Assembly (NCBI GenBank): GCA_039707655.1
Contig: CM077665.1
Location: forward strand, 448,259,531-448,323,530
DNA from: Elymus sibiricus
Taxonomy: Eukaryota > Streptophyta > Magnoliopsida > Poales > Poaceae
Direction of reading: 5' to 3'
DNA length: 64,000 nucleotides
The notes beneath the pieces are model-generated. The model ran no database searches. It had not been told where the DNA came from and worked only from the letters and a program-made list of their open reading frames with translations. Of the stretch, positions 37,805 to 48,663 are shown one piece after another (positions within the stretch are counted from its first letter, which is position 1; every line of letters starts with the position of its first letter). The position numbers and the translations under genes are program-made.

Positions 37805-38144
37805 TCAAAATAAATCATGAAATGCATGAAAAATAGCAAATGAAGTCAGAAAATGGTTGAAAAGTGATGATGTGGCTTTTCATAGTGCATATTGAATGCA
37901 GAAAAAGTCTTGAGTTAAAATATGTTTAAAAAAATGAAATCCCTTTGTAATAGACGAGTTTTCGTCCGAAACCCTGATACTTCGAAGGAGATTGTCCAGT
38001 TTGTACACGAAGTGCATCCAGTTTTTCCCGTAATTTTCTCAACTTTTTAGCACATGCTATGTGGGTGAAATTATGATACCATGCCAATTTTCAACCATTT
38101 CATAGTTCATTTGCAGTGCTTTTCAATTTCAGGGTCATCTTAGC
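37805..38144. repeat. Exemplar monomer, subfamily X
   Basis: Diagnostic: gaaattaggataccctg upstream with acctcaaaat, gaaaatggttg, cttttcatagtgc and gtaattttctc. Copies at 37805, 40523 and 52742; the tail alone appears in 44246 and 49344. W (37466), its left neighbour, is marked by ggctttaatgg. Confidence 0.72.
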
Positions 38145-40862
38145 TCAAAATAAATCATGAAATGCATGAAAAATAGCAAATGAAGTCAGAAAAGGGTTGA
38201 AAAGTAATGATGTGGCTTTAAATGGTGCATATTGAATGCAGAAAAAGTCTTGAGTTAAAATATGTTTAAAAATATGAAATCCCTTTGTAATAGACGAGTT
38301 TTCGTCCGAAACCCTGATACTTCGATGGAGATTGTCCAGTTTGTACACGAAGTGCATCCAGTTTTTCCCGTAACTTTCTCAACTTTTTAGCATATGCTAT
38401 GTGGGTGAAATTATGATACCATGCCAATTTTCAACCATTTCAAAGTTGATTTGCAGTGCTTTTCAATCTCAGGGTCATCTTAGCTCAAAATAAATCATGA
38501 AATGCATGAAAAATAGCAAATGAAGTCAGAAAAGGGTTGAAAAGTAATGATGTGGCTTTTAATGGTGCATATTGAATGCAGAAAAAGTCTTGAGTTAAAA
38601 TATGTTTAAAAAAATAAAATCCTTTTGTAATAGACGAGTTTTCGTCCGAAACCCTGATACTTCGAAGGAGACTGTCCAGTTTCTACATGTAGTACATCCA
38701 GTTTTTCCCGTAACTTTCTCAACTTTTTAGCATATGCTATGTGGGTGAAATTATGATACCATGCCAATTTTCAACCATTTCAAAGTTCATTTGCAGTGCT
38801 TTTCAATCTCAGGGTCATCTTAGCTCAAAATAAATCATGAAATGCATGAAAAATAGCAAATGAAGTCAGAAAAGGGTTAAAAGTGATGATGTGGCTTTGA
38901 ATGGTGCATATTGAATGCAGAAAAAGTCTTGAGTTAAAATATGTTTAAAAATATGAAATCCCTTTGTATTAGACATGTTTTCGTCCGAAACCCTAATACT
39001 TCGAAGGAGACTGTCCAGTTTCTACACGTAGTACATCCAGTTTTTGCCGTAACCCTCTCAACTTTTTAGCACATGCTATGTGGGTGAAATTATGATACCA
39101 TGCCAATTTTCAACCATTCCAGAGTTCATTTGCAGTGCTTTTCAATCTCAGGGTCATCTTAGCTCAAAATAAATCATGAAATGCATGAAAAATAGCAAAT
39201 GAAGTCAGAAAAGGGTTGAAAAGTGATGATGTGGCTTTTAATGGTGCATATTGAATGCAGAAAAAGTCTTGAGTTAAAATATGTTTAAAAATATGAAATC
39301 CCTTTGTAATAGACGAGTTTTCGTCCGAAACCCTGATACTTCGAAGGAGATTGTACAGTTTGTACACGAAGTGCATCCAGTTTTTCCCGTAACCCTCTCA
39401 ACTTTTTAGCACATGCTATGTGGGTGAAATTATGATACCATGCCAATTTTCAACCATTTCAGAGATCATTTGCAGTGCTTTTCAATCTCAGGGTTATCTT
39501 AGCTCAAAATAAATCATGAAATGCATGAAAAATAGCAAATGAAGTCAGAAAAGGCTTGAAAAGTGATGAAGTGGCTTTGAATGGTGCATATTGAATGCAG
39601 AAAAAGTCTTGAGTTAAAATATGTTTAAAAAAATGAAATCCCTTTGTAATAGACGAGTTTTCGTCCGAAACCCTGATACTTCGAAGGAGATTGTCCAGTT
39701 TGTACACGAAGTGCATCCAGTTTTTCCCGTAACTTTCTCATCTTTTTAGCACATGCTATGTGGGTGAAATTATGATACCATGCCAATTTTCAACCATATC
39801 ATAGTTCATTTGCAGTGCTTTTCAATTTCAGGGTCATCTTAGCTCAAAATAGATCATGAAATGCATGAAAAATAGCAAATGAAGTCAGAAAAGGGTTGAA
39901 AAGTAATGATGTGGCTTTGAATGGTGCATATTGAATGCAGAAAAAGTCTTGAGTTAAAATATGTTTAAAAAAATAAAATCCTTTTGTAATAGACGAGTTT
40001 TCGTGCGAAACCCTGATACTTTGAAGGAGATTGTCCAGTTTGTACACGAAGTGCATCCAGTTTTTCCCGTAACCCTCTCAACTTTTTAGCACATGCTATG
40101 TGGGTGAAATTATGATACCATGCCAATTTTCAACCATTTCAAAGTTGATTTGCAGTGCTTTTCAATCTCAGGGTCATCTTAGCTCAAAATAAATCATGAA
40201 ATGCATGAAAAATAGCAAATGAAGTCAGAAAAGGGTTGAAAAGTGATGATGTGGCTTTAATGGTGCATATTGAATGCAGAAAAAGTCTTGAGTTAAAATA
40301 TGTTTAAAAATATGAAATCCCTTTGTAATAGACGAGTTTTCGTCCGAAACCCTGATACTTCGAAGGAGATTGTCCAGTTTGTACACGAAGTGCATCCAGT
40401 TTTTCCCGTAACCCTCTCAACTTTTTAGCACATGCTATGTGGGTGAAATTAGGATACCCTGCCAATTTTCAACCATTTCAGAGTTCATTTGCAGTGCTTT
40501 TCAATCTCAGGGTCATCTTACCTCAAAATAAATCATGAAATGCATGAAAAATAGCAAATGAAGTCAGAAAATGGTTGAAAAGTGATGATGTGGCTTTTCA
40601 TAGTGCATATTGAATGCAGAAAAAGTCTTGAGTTAAAATATGTTTAAAAAAATGAAATCCCTTTGTAATAGACGAGTTTTCGTCCGAAACCCTGATACTT
40701 CGAAGGAGATTGTCCAGTTTGTACACGAAGTGCATCCAGTTTTTCCCGTAATTTTCTCAACTTTTTAGCACATGCTATGTGGGTGAAATTATGATACCAT
40801 GCCAATTTTCAACCATTTCATAGTTCATTTGCAGTGCTTTTCAATTTCAGGGTCATCTTAGC

Positions 40863-41202
40863 CCAAAATAGATCATGAAATGCATGAAAAATAGCAAATG
40901 AAGTCAGAAAAGGGTTGAAAAGTGATGATGTGGCTTTCAATGGTGCATATTGAATGCAGAAATGGTCTTGAGTTAAAATATGTTTAAAAAAATAAAATCC
41001 TTTTGTAATAGACGAGTTTTCGTGCGAAACCCTGATACTTTGAAGGAGATTGTCCAGTTTGTACACGAAGTGCATCCAGTTTTTCCCGTAACCCTCTCAC
41101 CTTTTTAGCACATGCTATGTGGGTGAAATTATGATACCATGCCAATTTTCAACCATTCCAGAGTTCATTTGCAGTGCTTTTCAATCTGAGGGTCATCTTA
41201 GC
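40863..41202. repeat. Exemplar monomer, subfamily O
   Basis: Diagnostic: gcccaaaatagatc, ggctttcaatgg, gcagaaatggtc and actttgaagg. T (42546) shares gcccaaaatagatc and gcagaaatggtc but has ctttgaatgg, aaaaaaatgaaat and cttcgaagg. 340 bp. Confidence 0.75.
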
Positions 41203-41542
41203 ACAAAATAAATCATGAAATGCATGAAAAATAGCAATTGAAGTCAGAAAAGGGTTGAAAAGTAATGATGTGGCTTTAAATGGTGCATGTTGAATGCAGA
41301 AAAAGTCTTGAGTTAAAATATGTTTAAAAATATGAAATCCCTTTGTAATAGACGAGTTTTCGTCCGAAACCCTGATACTTCGATGGAGATTGTCCAGTTT
41401 GTACACGAAGTGCATCCAGTTTTTCCCGTAACTTTCTCAACTTTTTAGCATATGCTATGTGGGTGAAATTATGATACCATGCCAATTTTCAACCATTTCA
41501 TAGTTTATTTGCAGTGCTTTTCAATTTCAGGGTCATCTTAGC

Positions 41543-41882
41543 TCAAAATAAATCATGAAATGCATGAAAAATAGCAAATGAAGTCAGAAAAGTGTTGAAA
41601 AGTAATGATGTGGCTTTTAATGGTGCATATTGAATGCAGAAAAAGTCTTGAGTTAAATTATGTTTAAAAATATGAAATCCCTTTGTAATAGATGAGTTTT
41701 CGTCCGAAACCCTGATACTTCGAAGGAGATTGTCCAGTTTGTACACGAAGTGCATCCAGTTTTTCCCGTAACCCTCTCACCTTTTTAGCACATGCTATGT
41801 GGGTGAAATTATGATACCATGCCAATTTTCAACCATTTCATAGTTCATTTGCAGTGCTTTTCAATCTCAGGGTCATCTTAGC
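41543..41882. repeat. Exemplar monomer, subfamily Q
   Basis: Diagnostic: catagtttatttgc upstream, gtaatgatgtgg, cttttaatgg, gttaaattatg, and agatgagttttcg (loss of a CpG by C to T). 340 bp. Always between P and an R- or S-type unit. Confidence 0.75.
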
Positions 41883-42206
41883 TCAAAATAAATCATGAAA
41901 TGCATGAAAAATAGCAAATGAAGTCAGAAAAGCGTTGAAAAGTGATGATGTGGCTTTGAATGGTGCATATTGAATGCAGAAAAAGTCTTGAGTTAAAATA
42001 TGTTTAAAAATATAGACGAGTTTTCGTCCGAAACCCTGATACTTCGAAGGAGATTGTCCAGTTTGTACACGAAGTGCATCCAGTTTTTCCCGTAACCCTC
42101 TCAACTTTTTAGCACATGCTATGTGGGTGAAATTAGGATACCATGCCAATTTTCAACCATTTCAGAGTTCATTTGCAGTGCTTTTCAATCTCAGGGTCAC
42201 CTTACC
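41883..42206. repeat. Short R monomer with 17-bp deletion (324 bp)
   Basis: At about 42005-42020 the sequence reads aaaaatatagacgag where other R units (34407, 45605, 62258) have aaaaatat, then gaaatcccttttgtaat, then agacgag. Exactly 17 bp are missing, with a 2-bp 'at' repeat at the breakpoint. The matching R unit one block downstream is intact. Confidence 0.9.
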
Positions 42207-42885
42207 TCAAAATAAATCATGAAATGCATGAAAAATAGCAAATGAAGTCAGAAAAGGGTTAAAAGTGATGATGTGGCTTTGAATGGTGCATATTGAATGC
42301 AGAAAAAGTCTTGAGTTAAAATATGTTTAAAAATATGAAATCCCTTTGTAATAGACGAGTTTTCGTCCGAAACCCTGATACTTCGAAGGAGATTGTCCAG
42401 TTTGTACACGAAGTGCATCCAGTTTTTCCCGTAACCCTCTCACCTTTTTAGCACATGCTATGTGGGTGAAATTATGATACCATGCCAATTTTCAACCATT
42501 TCATAGTTCATTTGCAGTGCTTTTCAATTTCAGGGTCATCTTAGCCCAAAATAGATCATGAAATGCATGAAAAATAGCAAATGAAGTCAGAAAAGGGTTG
42601 AAAAGTGATGATGTGGCTTTGAATGGTGCATATTGAATGCAGAAATGGTCTTGAGTTAAAATATGTTTAAAAAAATGAAATCCTTTTGTAATAGACGAGT
42701 TTTCGTGCGAAACCCTGATACTTCGAAGGAGATTGTCCAGTTTGTACACGAAGTGCATCCAGTTTTTCCCGTAACCCTCTCACCTTTTTAGCACATGCTA
42801 TGTGGGTGAAATTATGATACCATGCCAATTTTCAACCATTCCAGAGTTCATTTGCAGTGCTTTTCAATCTGAGGGTCATCTTAGC

Positions 42886-43225
42886 TCAAAATAAATCATG
42901 AAATGCATGAAAAATAGCAAATGAAGTCAGAAAAGGGTTGAAAAGTAATGATGTGGCTTTAAATGGTGCATATTGAATGCAGAAAAAGTCTTGAGTTAAA
43001 ATATGTTTAAAAATATGAAATCCCTTTGTAATAGACGAGTTTTCGTCCGAAACCCTGATACTTCGATGGAGATTGTCCAGTTTGTACACGAAGTGCATCC
43101 AGTTTTTCCCGTAACTTTCTCAACTTTTTAGCATATGCTATGTGGGTGAAATTATGATACCATGCCAATTTTCAACCATTCCAGAGTTCATTTGCAGTGC
43201 TTTTCAATCTCAGGGTCATCTTAGC
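42886..43225. repeat. Exemplar monomer, subfamily P
   Basis: Diagnostic: aatctgagggtc upstream, aagtaatgatgtggctttaaatgg split as gtaatgatgtgg plus ctttaaatgg, cttcgatgg, gtaactttctc and gcatatgctatg. 340 bp. It opens two eight-monomer blocks and occurs twice in the eleven-monomer block. Confidence 0.75.
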
Positions 43226-44584
43226 TCAAAATAAATCATGAAATGCATGAAAAATAGCAAATGAAATCAGAAAAGGGTTGAAAAGTGATGATGTGGCTTT
43301 TAATGGTGCATATTGAATGCAGAAAAAGTCTTGACTTAAAATATGTTTAAAAATATGAAATCCCTTTGTAATAGACGAGTTTTCGTCCGAAACCCTGATA
43401 CTTCGAAGGAGATTGTACAGTTTGTACACGAAGTGCATCCAGTTTTTCCCGTAACCCTCTCAACTTTTTAGCACATGCTATGTGGGTGAAATTATGATAC
43501 CATGCCAATTTTCAACCATTTCAGAGATCATTTGCAGTGCTTTTCAATCTCAGGGTTATCTTAGCTCAAAATAAATCATGAAATGCATGAAAAATAGCAA
43601 ATGAAGTCAGAAAAGGGTTGAAAAGTGATGAAGTGGCTTTGAATGGTGCATATTGAATGCAGAAAAAGTCTTGAGTTAAAATATGTTTAAAAAAATGAAA
43701 TCCCTTTGTAATAGACGAGTTTTCGTCCGAAACCCAGATACTTCGAAGGAGATTGTCCAGTTTGTACACGAAGTGCATCCAGTTTTTCCCGTAACTTTCT
43801 CAACTTTTTAGCACATGCTATGTGGGTGAAATTATGATACCATGCCAATTTTCAACCATATCATAGTTCATTTGCAGTGCTTTTCAATTTCAGGGTCATC
43901 TTAGCTCAAAATAGATCATGAAATGCATGAAAAATAGCAAATGAAGTCAGAAAAGGGTTGAAAAGTGATGATGTGGCTTTGAATGGTGCATATTGAATGC
44001 AGAAAAAGTCTTGAGTTAAAATATGTTTTAAAAAATAAAATCCTTTTGTAATAGACGAGTTTTCGTGCGAAACCCTGATACTTTGAAGGAGATTGTCCAG
44101 TTTGTACACGAAGTGCATCCAGTTTTTCCCGTAATCCTCTCAACTTTTTAGCACATGCTATGTGGGTGAAATTATGATACCATGCCAATTTTCAACCATT
44201 TCAGAGTTGATTTGCAGTGCTTTTCAATCTCAGGGTCATCTTAGCTCAAAATAAATCGTGAAATGCATGAAAAATAGCAAATGAAGTCAGAAAAGGGTTG
44301 AAAAGTGATGATGTGGCTTTGAATGGTGCATATTGAATGAAGAAAAAGTCTTGAGTTAAAATATGTTTAAAAAATGAAATCCCTTTGTAATAGACGAGTT
44401 TTCGTCCGAAACCCTGATACTTCGAAGGAGATTGTCCAGTTTGTACACGAAGTGCATCCAGTTTTTCCCGTAATTTTCTCAACTTTTTAGCACATGCTAT
44501 GTGGGTGAAATTATGATACCATGCCAATTTTCAACCATTTCATAGTTCATTTGCAGTGCTTTTCAATTTCAGGGTCATCTTAGC

Positions 44585-47500
44585 CCAAAATAGATCATGA
44601 AATGCATGAAAAATAGCAAATGAAGTCAGAAAAGGGTTGAAAAGTGATGATGTGGCTTTCAATGGTGCATATTGAATGCAGAAATGGTCTTGAGTTAAAA
44701 TATGTTTAAAAAAATAAAATCCTTTTGTAATAGACGAGTTTTCGTGCGAAACCCTGATACTTTGAAGGAGATTGTCCAGTTTGTACACGAAGTGCATCCA
44801 GTTTTTCCCGTAACCCTCTCACCTTTTTAGCACATGCTATGTGGGTGAAATTATGATACCATGCCAATTTTCAACCATTCCAGAGTTCATTTGCAGTGCT
44901 TTTCAATCTGAGGGTCATCTTAGCACAAAATAAATCATGAAATGCATGAAAAATAGCAATTGAAGTCAGAAAAGGGTTGAAAAGTAATGATGTGGCTTTA
45001 AATGGTGCATGTTGAATGCAGAAAAAGTCTTGAGTTAAAATATGTTTAAAAATATGAAATCCCTTTGTAATAGACGAGTTTTCGTCCGAAACCCTGATAC
45101 TTCGATGGAGATTGTCCAGTTTGTACACGAAGTGCATCCAGTTTTTCCCGTAACTTTCTCAACTTTTTAGCATATGCTATGTGGGTGAAATTATGATACC
45201 ATGCCAATTTTCAACCATTTCATAGTTTATTTGCAGTGCTTTTCAATTTCAGGGTCATCTTAGCTCAAAATAAATCATGAAATGCATGAAAAATAGCAAA
45301 TGAAGTCAGAAAAGGGTTGAAAAGTAATGATGTGGCTTTTAATGGTGCATATTGAATGCAGAAAAAGTCTTGAGTTAAATTATGTTTAAAAATATGAAAT
45401 CCCTTTGTAATAGATGAGTTTTCGTCCGAAACCCTGATACTTCGAAGGAGATTGTCCAGTTTGTACACGAAGTGCATCCAGTTTTTCCCGTAACCCTCTC
45501 ACCTTTTTAGCACATGCTATGTGGGTGAAATTATGATACCATGCCAATTTTCAACCATTTCATAGTTCATTTGCAGTGCTTTTCAATCTCAGGGTCATCT
45601 TAGCTCAAAATAAATCATGAAATGCATGAAAAATAGCAAATGAAGTCAGAAAAGCGTTGAAAAGTGATGATGTGGCTTTGAATGGTGCATATTGAATGCA
45701 GAAAAAGTCTTGAGTTAAAATATGTTTAAAAATATGAAATCCCTTTTGTAATAGACGAGTTTTCGTCCGAAACCCTGATACTTCGAAGGAGATTGTCCAG
45801 TTTGTACACGAAGTGCATCCAGTTTTTCCCGTAACCCTCTCAACTTTTTAGCACATGCTATGTGGGTGAAATTAGGATACCATGCCAATTTTCAACCATT
45901 TCAGAGTTCATTTGCAGTGCTTTTCAATCTCAGGGTCACCTTACCTCAAAATAAATCATGAAATGCATGAAAAATAGCAAATGAAGTCAGAAAAGGGTTA
46001 AAAGTGATGATGTGGCTTTGAATGGTGCATATTGAATGCAGAAAAAGTCTTGAGTTAAAATATGTTTAAAAATATGAAATCCCTTTGTAATAGACGAGTT
46101 TTCGTCCGAAACCCTGATACTTCGAAGGAGATTGTCCAGTTTGTACACGAAGTGCATCCAGTTTTTCCCGTAACCCTCTCACCTTTTTAGCACATGCTAT
46201 GTGGGTGAAATTATGATACCATGCCAATTTTCAACCATTTCATAGTTCATTTGCAGTGCTTTTCAATTTCAGGGTCATCTTAGCCCAAAATAGATCATGA
46301 AATGCATGAAAAATAGCAAATGAAGTCAGAAAAGGGTTGAAAAGTGATGATGTGGCTTTGAATGGTGCATATTGAATGCAGAAATGGTCTTGAGTTAAAA
46401 TATGTTTAAAAAAATGAAATCCTTTTGTAATAGACGAGTTTTCGTGCGAAACCCTGATACTTCGAAGGAGATTGTCCAGTTTGTACACGAAGTGCATCCA
46501 GTTTTTCCCGTAACCCTCTCACCTTTTTAGCACATGCTATGTGGGTGAAATTATGATACCATGCCAATTTTCAACCATTCCAGAGTTCATTTGCAGTGCT
46601 TTTCAATCTGAGGGTCATCTTAGCTCAAAATAAATCATGAAATGCATGAAAAATAGCAAATGAAGTCAGAAAAGGGTTGAAAAGTAATGATGTGGCTTTA
46701 AATGGTGCATATTGAATGCAGAAAAAGTCTTGAGTTAAAATATGTTTAAAAATATGAAATCCCTTTGTAATAGACGAGTTTTCGTCCGAAACCCTGATAC
46801 TTCCATGGAGATTGTCCAGTTTGTACACGAAGTGCATCCAGTTTTTCCCGTAACTTTCTCAACTTTTTAGCATATGCTATGTGGGTGAAATTATGATACC
46901 ATGCCAATTTTCAACCATTCCAGAGTTCATTTGCAGTGCTTTTCAATCTCAGGGTCATCTTAGCTCAAAATAAATCATGAAATGCATGAAAAATAGCAAA
47001 TGAAATCAGAAAAGGGTTGAAAAGTGATGATGTGGCTTTTAATGGTGCATATTGAATGCAGAAAAAGTCTTGACTTAAAATATGTTTAAAAATATGAAAT
47101 CCCTTTGTAATAGACGAGTTTTCGTCCGAAACCCTGATACTTCGAAGGAGATTGTACAGTTTGTACACGAAGTGCATCCAGTTTTTCCCGTAACCCTCTC
47201 AACTTTTTAGCACATGCTATGTGGGTGAAATTATGATACCATGCCAATTTTCAACCATTTCAGAGATCATTTGCAGTGCTTTTCAATCTCAGGGTTATCT
47301 TAGCTCAAAATAAATCATGAAATGCATGAAAAATAGCAAATGAAGTCAGAAAAGGGTTGAAATGTGATGAAGTGGCTTTGAATGGTGCATATTGAATGCA
47401 GAAAAAGTCTTGAGTTAAAATATGTTTAAAAAAATGAAATCCCTTTGTAATAGACGAGTTTTCGTCCGAAACCCAGATACTTCGAAGGAGATTGTCCAGT

Positions 47501-48323
47501 TTGTACACGAAGTGCATCCAGTTTTTCCCGTAACTTTCTCAACTTTTTAGCACATGCTATGTGGGTGAAATTATGATACCATGCCAATTTTCAACCATAT
47601 CATAGTTCATTTGCAGTGCTTTTCAATTTCAGGGTCATCTTAGCTCAAAATAGATCATGAAATGCATGAAAAATAGCAAATGAAGTCAGAAAAGGGTTGA
47701 AAAGTGATGATGTGGCTTTGAATGGTGCATATTGAATGCAGAAAAAGTCTTGAGTTAAAATATGTTTTAAAAAATAAAATCCTTTTGTAATAGACGTGTT
47801 TTCGTGCGAAACCCTGATACTTTGAAGGAGATTGTCCAGTTTGTACACGAAGTGCATCCAGTTTTTCCCGTAATCCTCTCAACTTTTTAGCACATGCTAT
47901 GTGGGTGAAATTATGATACCATGCCAATTTTCAACCATTTCAGAGTTGATTTGCAGTGCTTTTCAATCTCAGGGTCATCTTAGCTCAAAATAAATCGTGA
48001 AATGCATGAAAAATAGCAAATGAAGTCAGAAAAGGGTTGAAAAGTGATGATGTGGCTTTGAATGGTGCATATTGAATGAAGAAAAAGTCTTGAGTTAAAA
48101 TATGTTTAAAAAATGAAATCCCTTTGTAATAGACGAGTTTTCGTCCGAAACCCTGATACTTCGAAGGAGATTGTCCAGTTCGTACACGAAGTGCATCCAG
48201 TTTTTCCCGTAACCCTCTCAACTTTTTAGCACAGGCTATGTGGGTGAAATTATGATACCATGCCAATTTTCAACCATTTCAGAGTTCATTTGCAGTGCTT
48301 TTCAATCTCAGGGTCATCTTACC
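44585..48323. repeat. Eleven-monomer HOR copy 2: O P Q R S T P H K J L (3739 bp)
   Basis: Anchors: O 44585, P 44925, Q 45265, R 45605, S 45946, T 46285, P 46625, H 46965, K 47305, J 47645, L 47985. It is 17 bp longer than copy 1 because R 45605 is intact. I noticed only a handful of substitutions (for example cttccatgg in P, gaaatgtgatg in K, gacgtgttttcg in J). L 47985 ends with an ordinary tail and leads into M. Confidence 0.88.
45605..45945. repeat. Exemplar monomer, subfamily R
   Basis: Diagnostic: catttcatagttc upstream, aaaagcgttg (gggttg in 51042, 62258 and 62938), and atcccttttgtaatag with one extra T, giving 341 bp. S (45946) follows, marked by gtcaccttacctc and the one-base loss gggttaaaagtg, giving 339 bp. 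Confidence 0.75.
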
Positions 48324-48663
48324 TCAAAATAAATCATGAAATGCATGAAAAATAGCAAATGAAGTCAGAAAAGGGTTGAAAAGTGATGATGTGGCTTTGA
48401 ATGCTGCATATTGAATGCAGAAAAAGTCTTGAGTTAAAATATGTTTAAAAATATGAAATCCCTTTGTAATAGACGAGTTTTCGTCCGAAACCCTGATACT
48501 TCGAAGGAGATTGTCCAGTTTGTACACGAAGTGCATCCAGTTTTTCCCGTAACCCTCTCAACTTTTTAGCACATGCTATGTGGTTGAAATTATGGTACCA
48601 TGCCAATTTTCAACCATTTCAGAGATCATTTCCTGTGCTTTTCAATCTCAGGGTTATCTTAGC
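48324..48663. repeat. M monomer linking two HOR blocks
   Basis: Marked by acctcaaaat at the anchor and gaatgctgc. It follows L 47985 and precedes F 48664, the same L-M-F order found at 56822-57501 and 59541-60220. The downstream flank carries the gtggttgaaattatgg marker. Confidence 0.8.

Larger units (their letters stand above)
35427..40862. repeat. Eight-monomer HOR: P U V H K J W X x2 (period 2718 bp)
   Basis: Copy 1 anchors: P 35427, U 35767, V 36107, H 36446, K 36786, J 37126, W 37466, X 37805. Copy 2: P 38145, U 38485, V 38825, H 39164, K 39504, J 39844, W 40184, X 40523. Both copies share ctacatgtag in U, the single-base loss in W (ggctttaatgg), and ttcatagtgc plus gtaattttctc in X. 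Small differences include tgtacatgaag at about 37325 versus tgtacacgaag in copy 2, and caatttttaacc at about 36726. Confidence 0.88.
40863..44584. repeat. Eleven-monomer HOR copy 1: O P Q R S T P H K J L (3722 bp)
   Basis: Anchors: O 40863, P 41203, Q 41543, R 41883 (deleted), S 42207, T 42546, P 42886, H 43226, K 43566, J 43906, L 44246. Distinctive marks shared with copy 2: gcacaaaat and caattgaag in the first P, gaaatcag and gacttaaaat in H, acccagatac in K. L 44246 ends in gtaattttctc (X-type tail), which leads into O. Confidence 0.88.
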
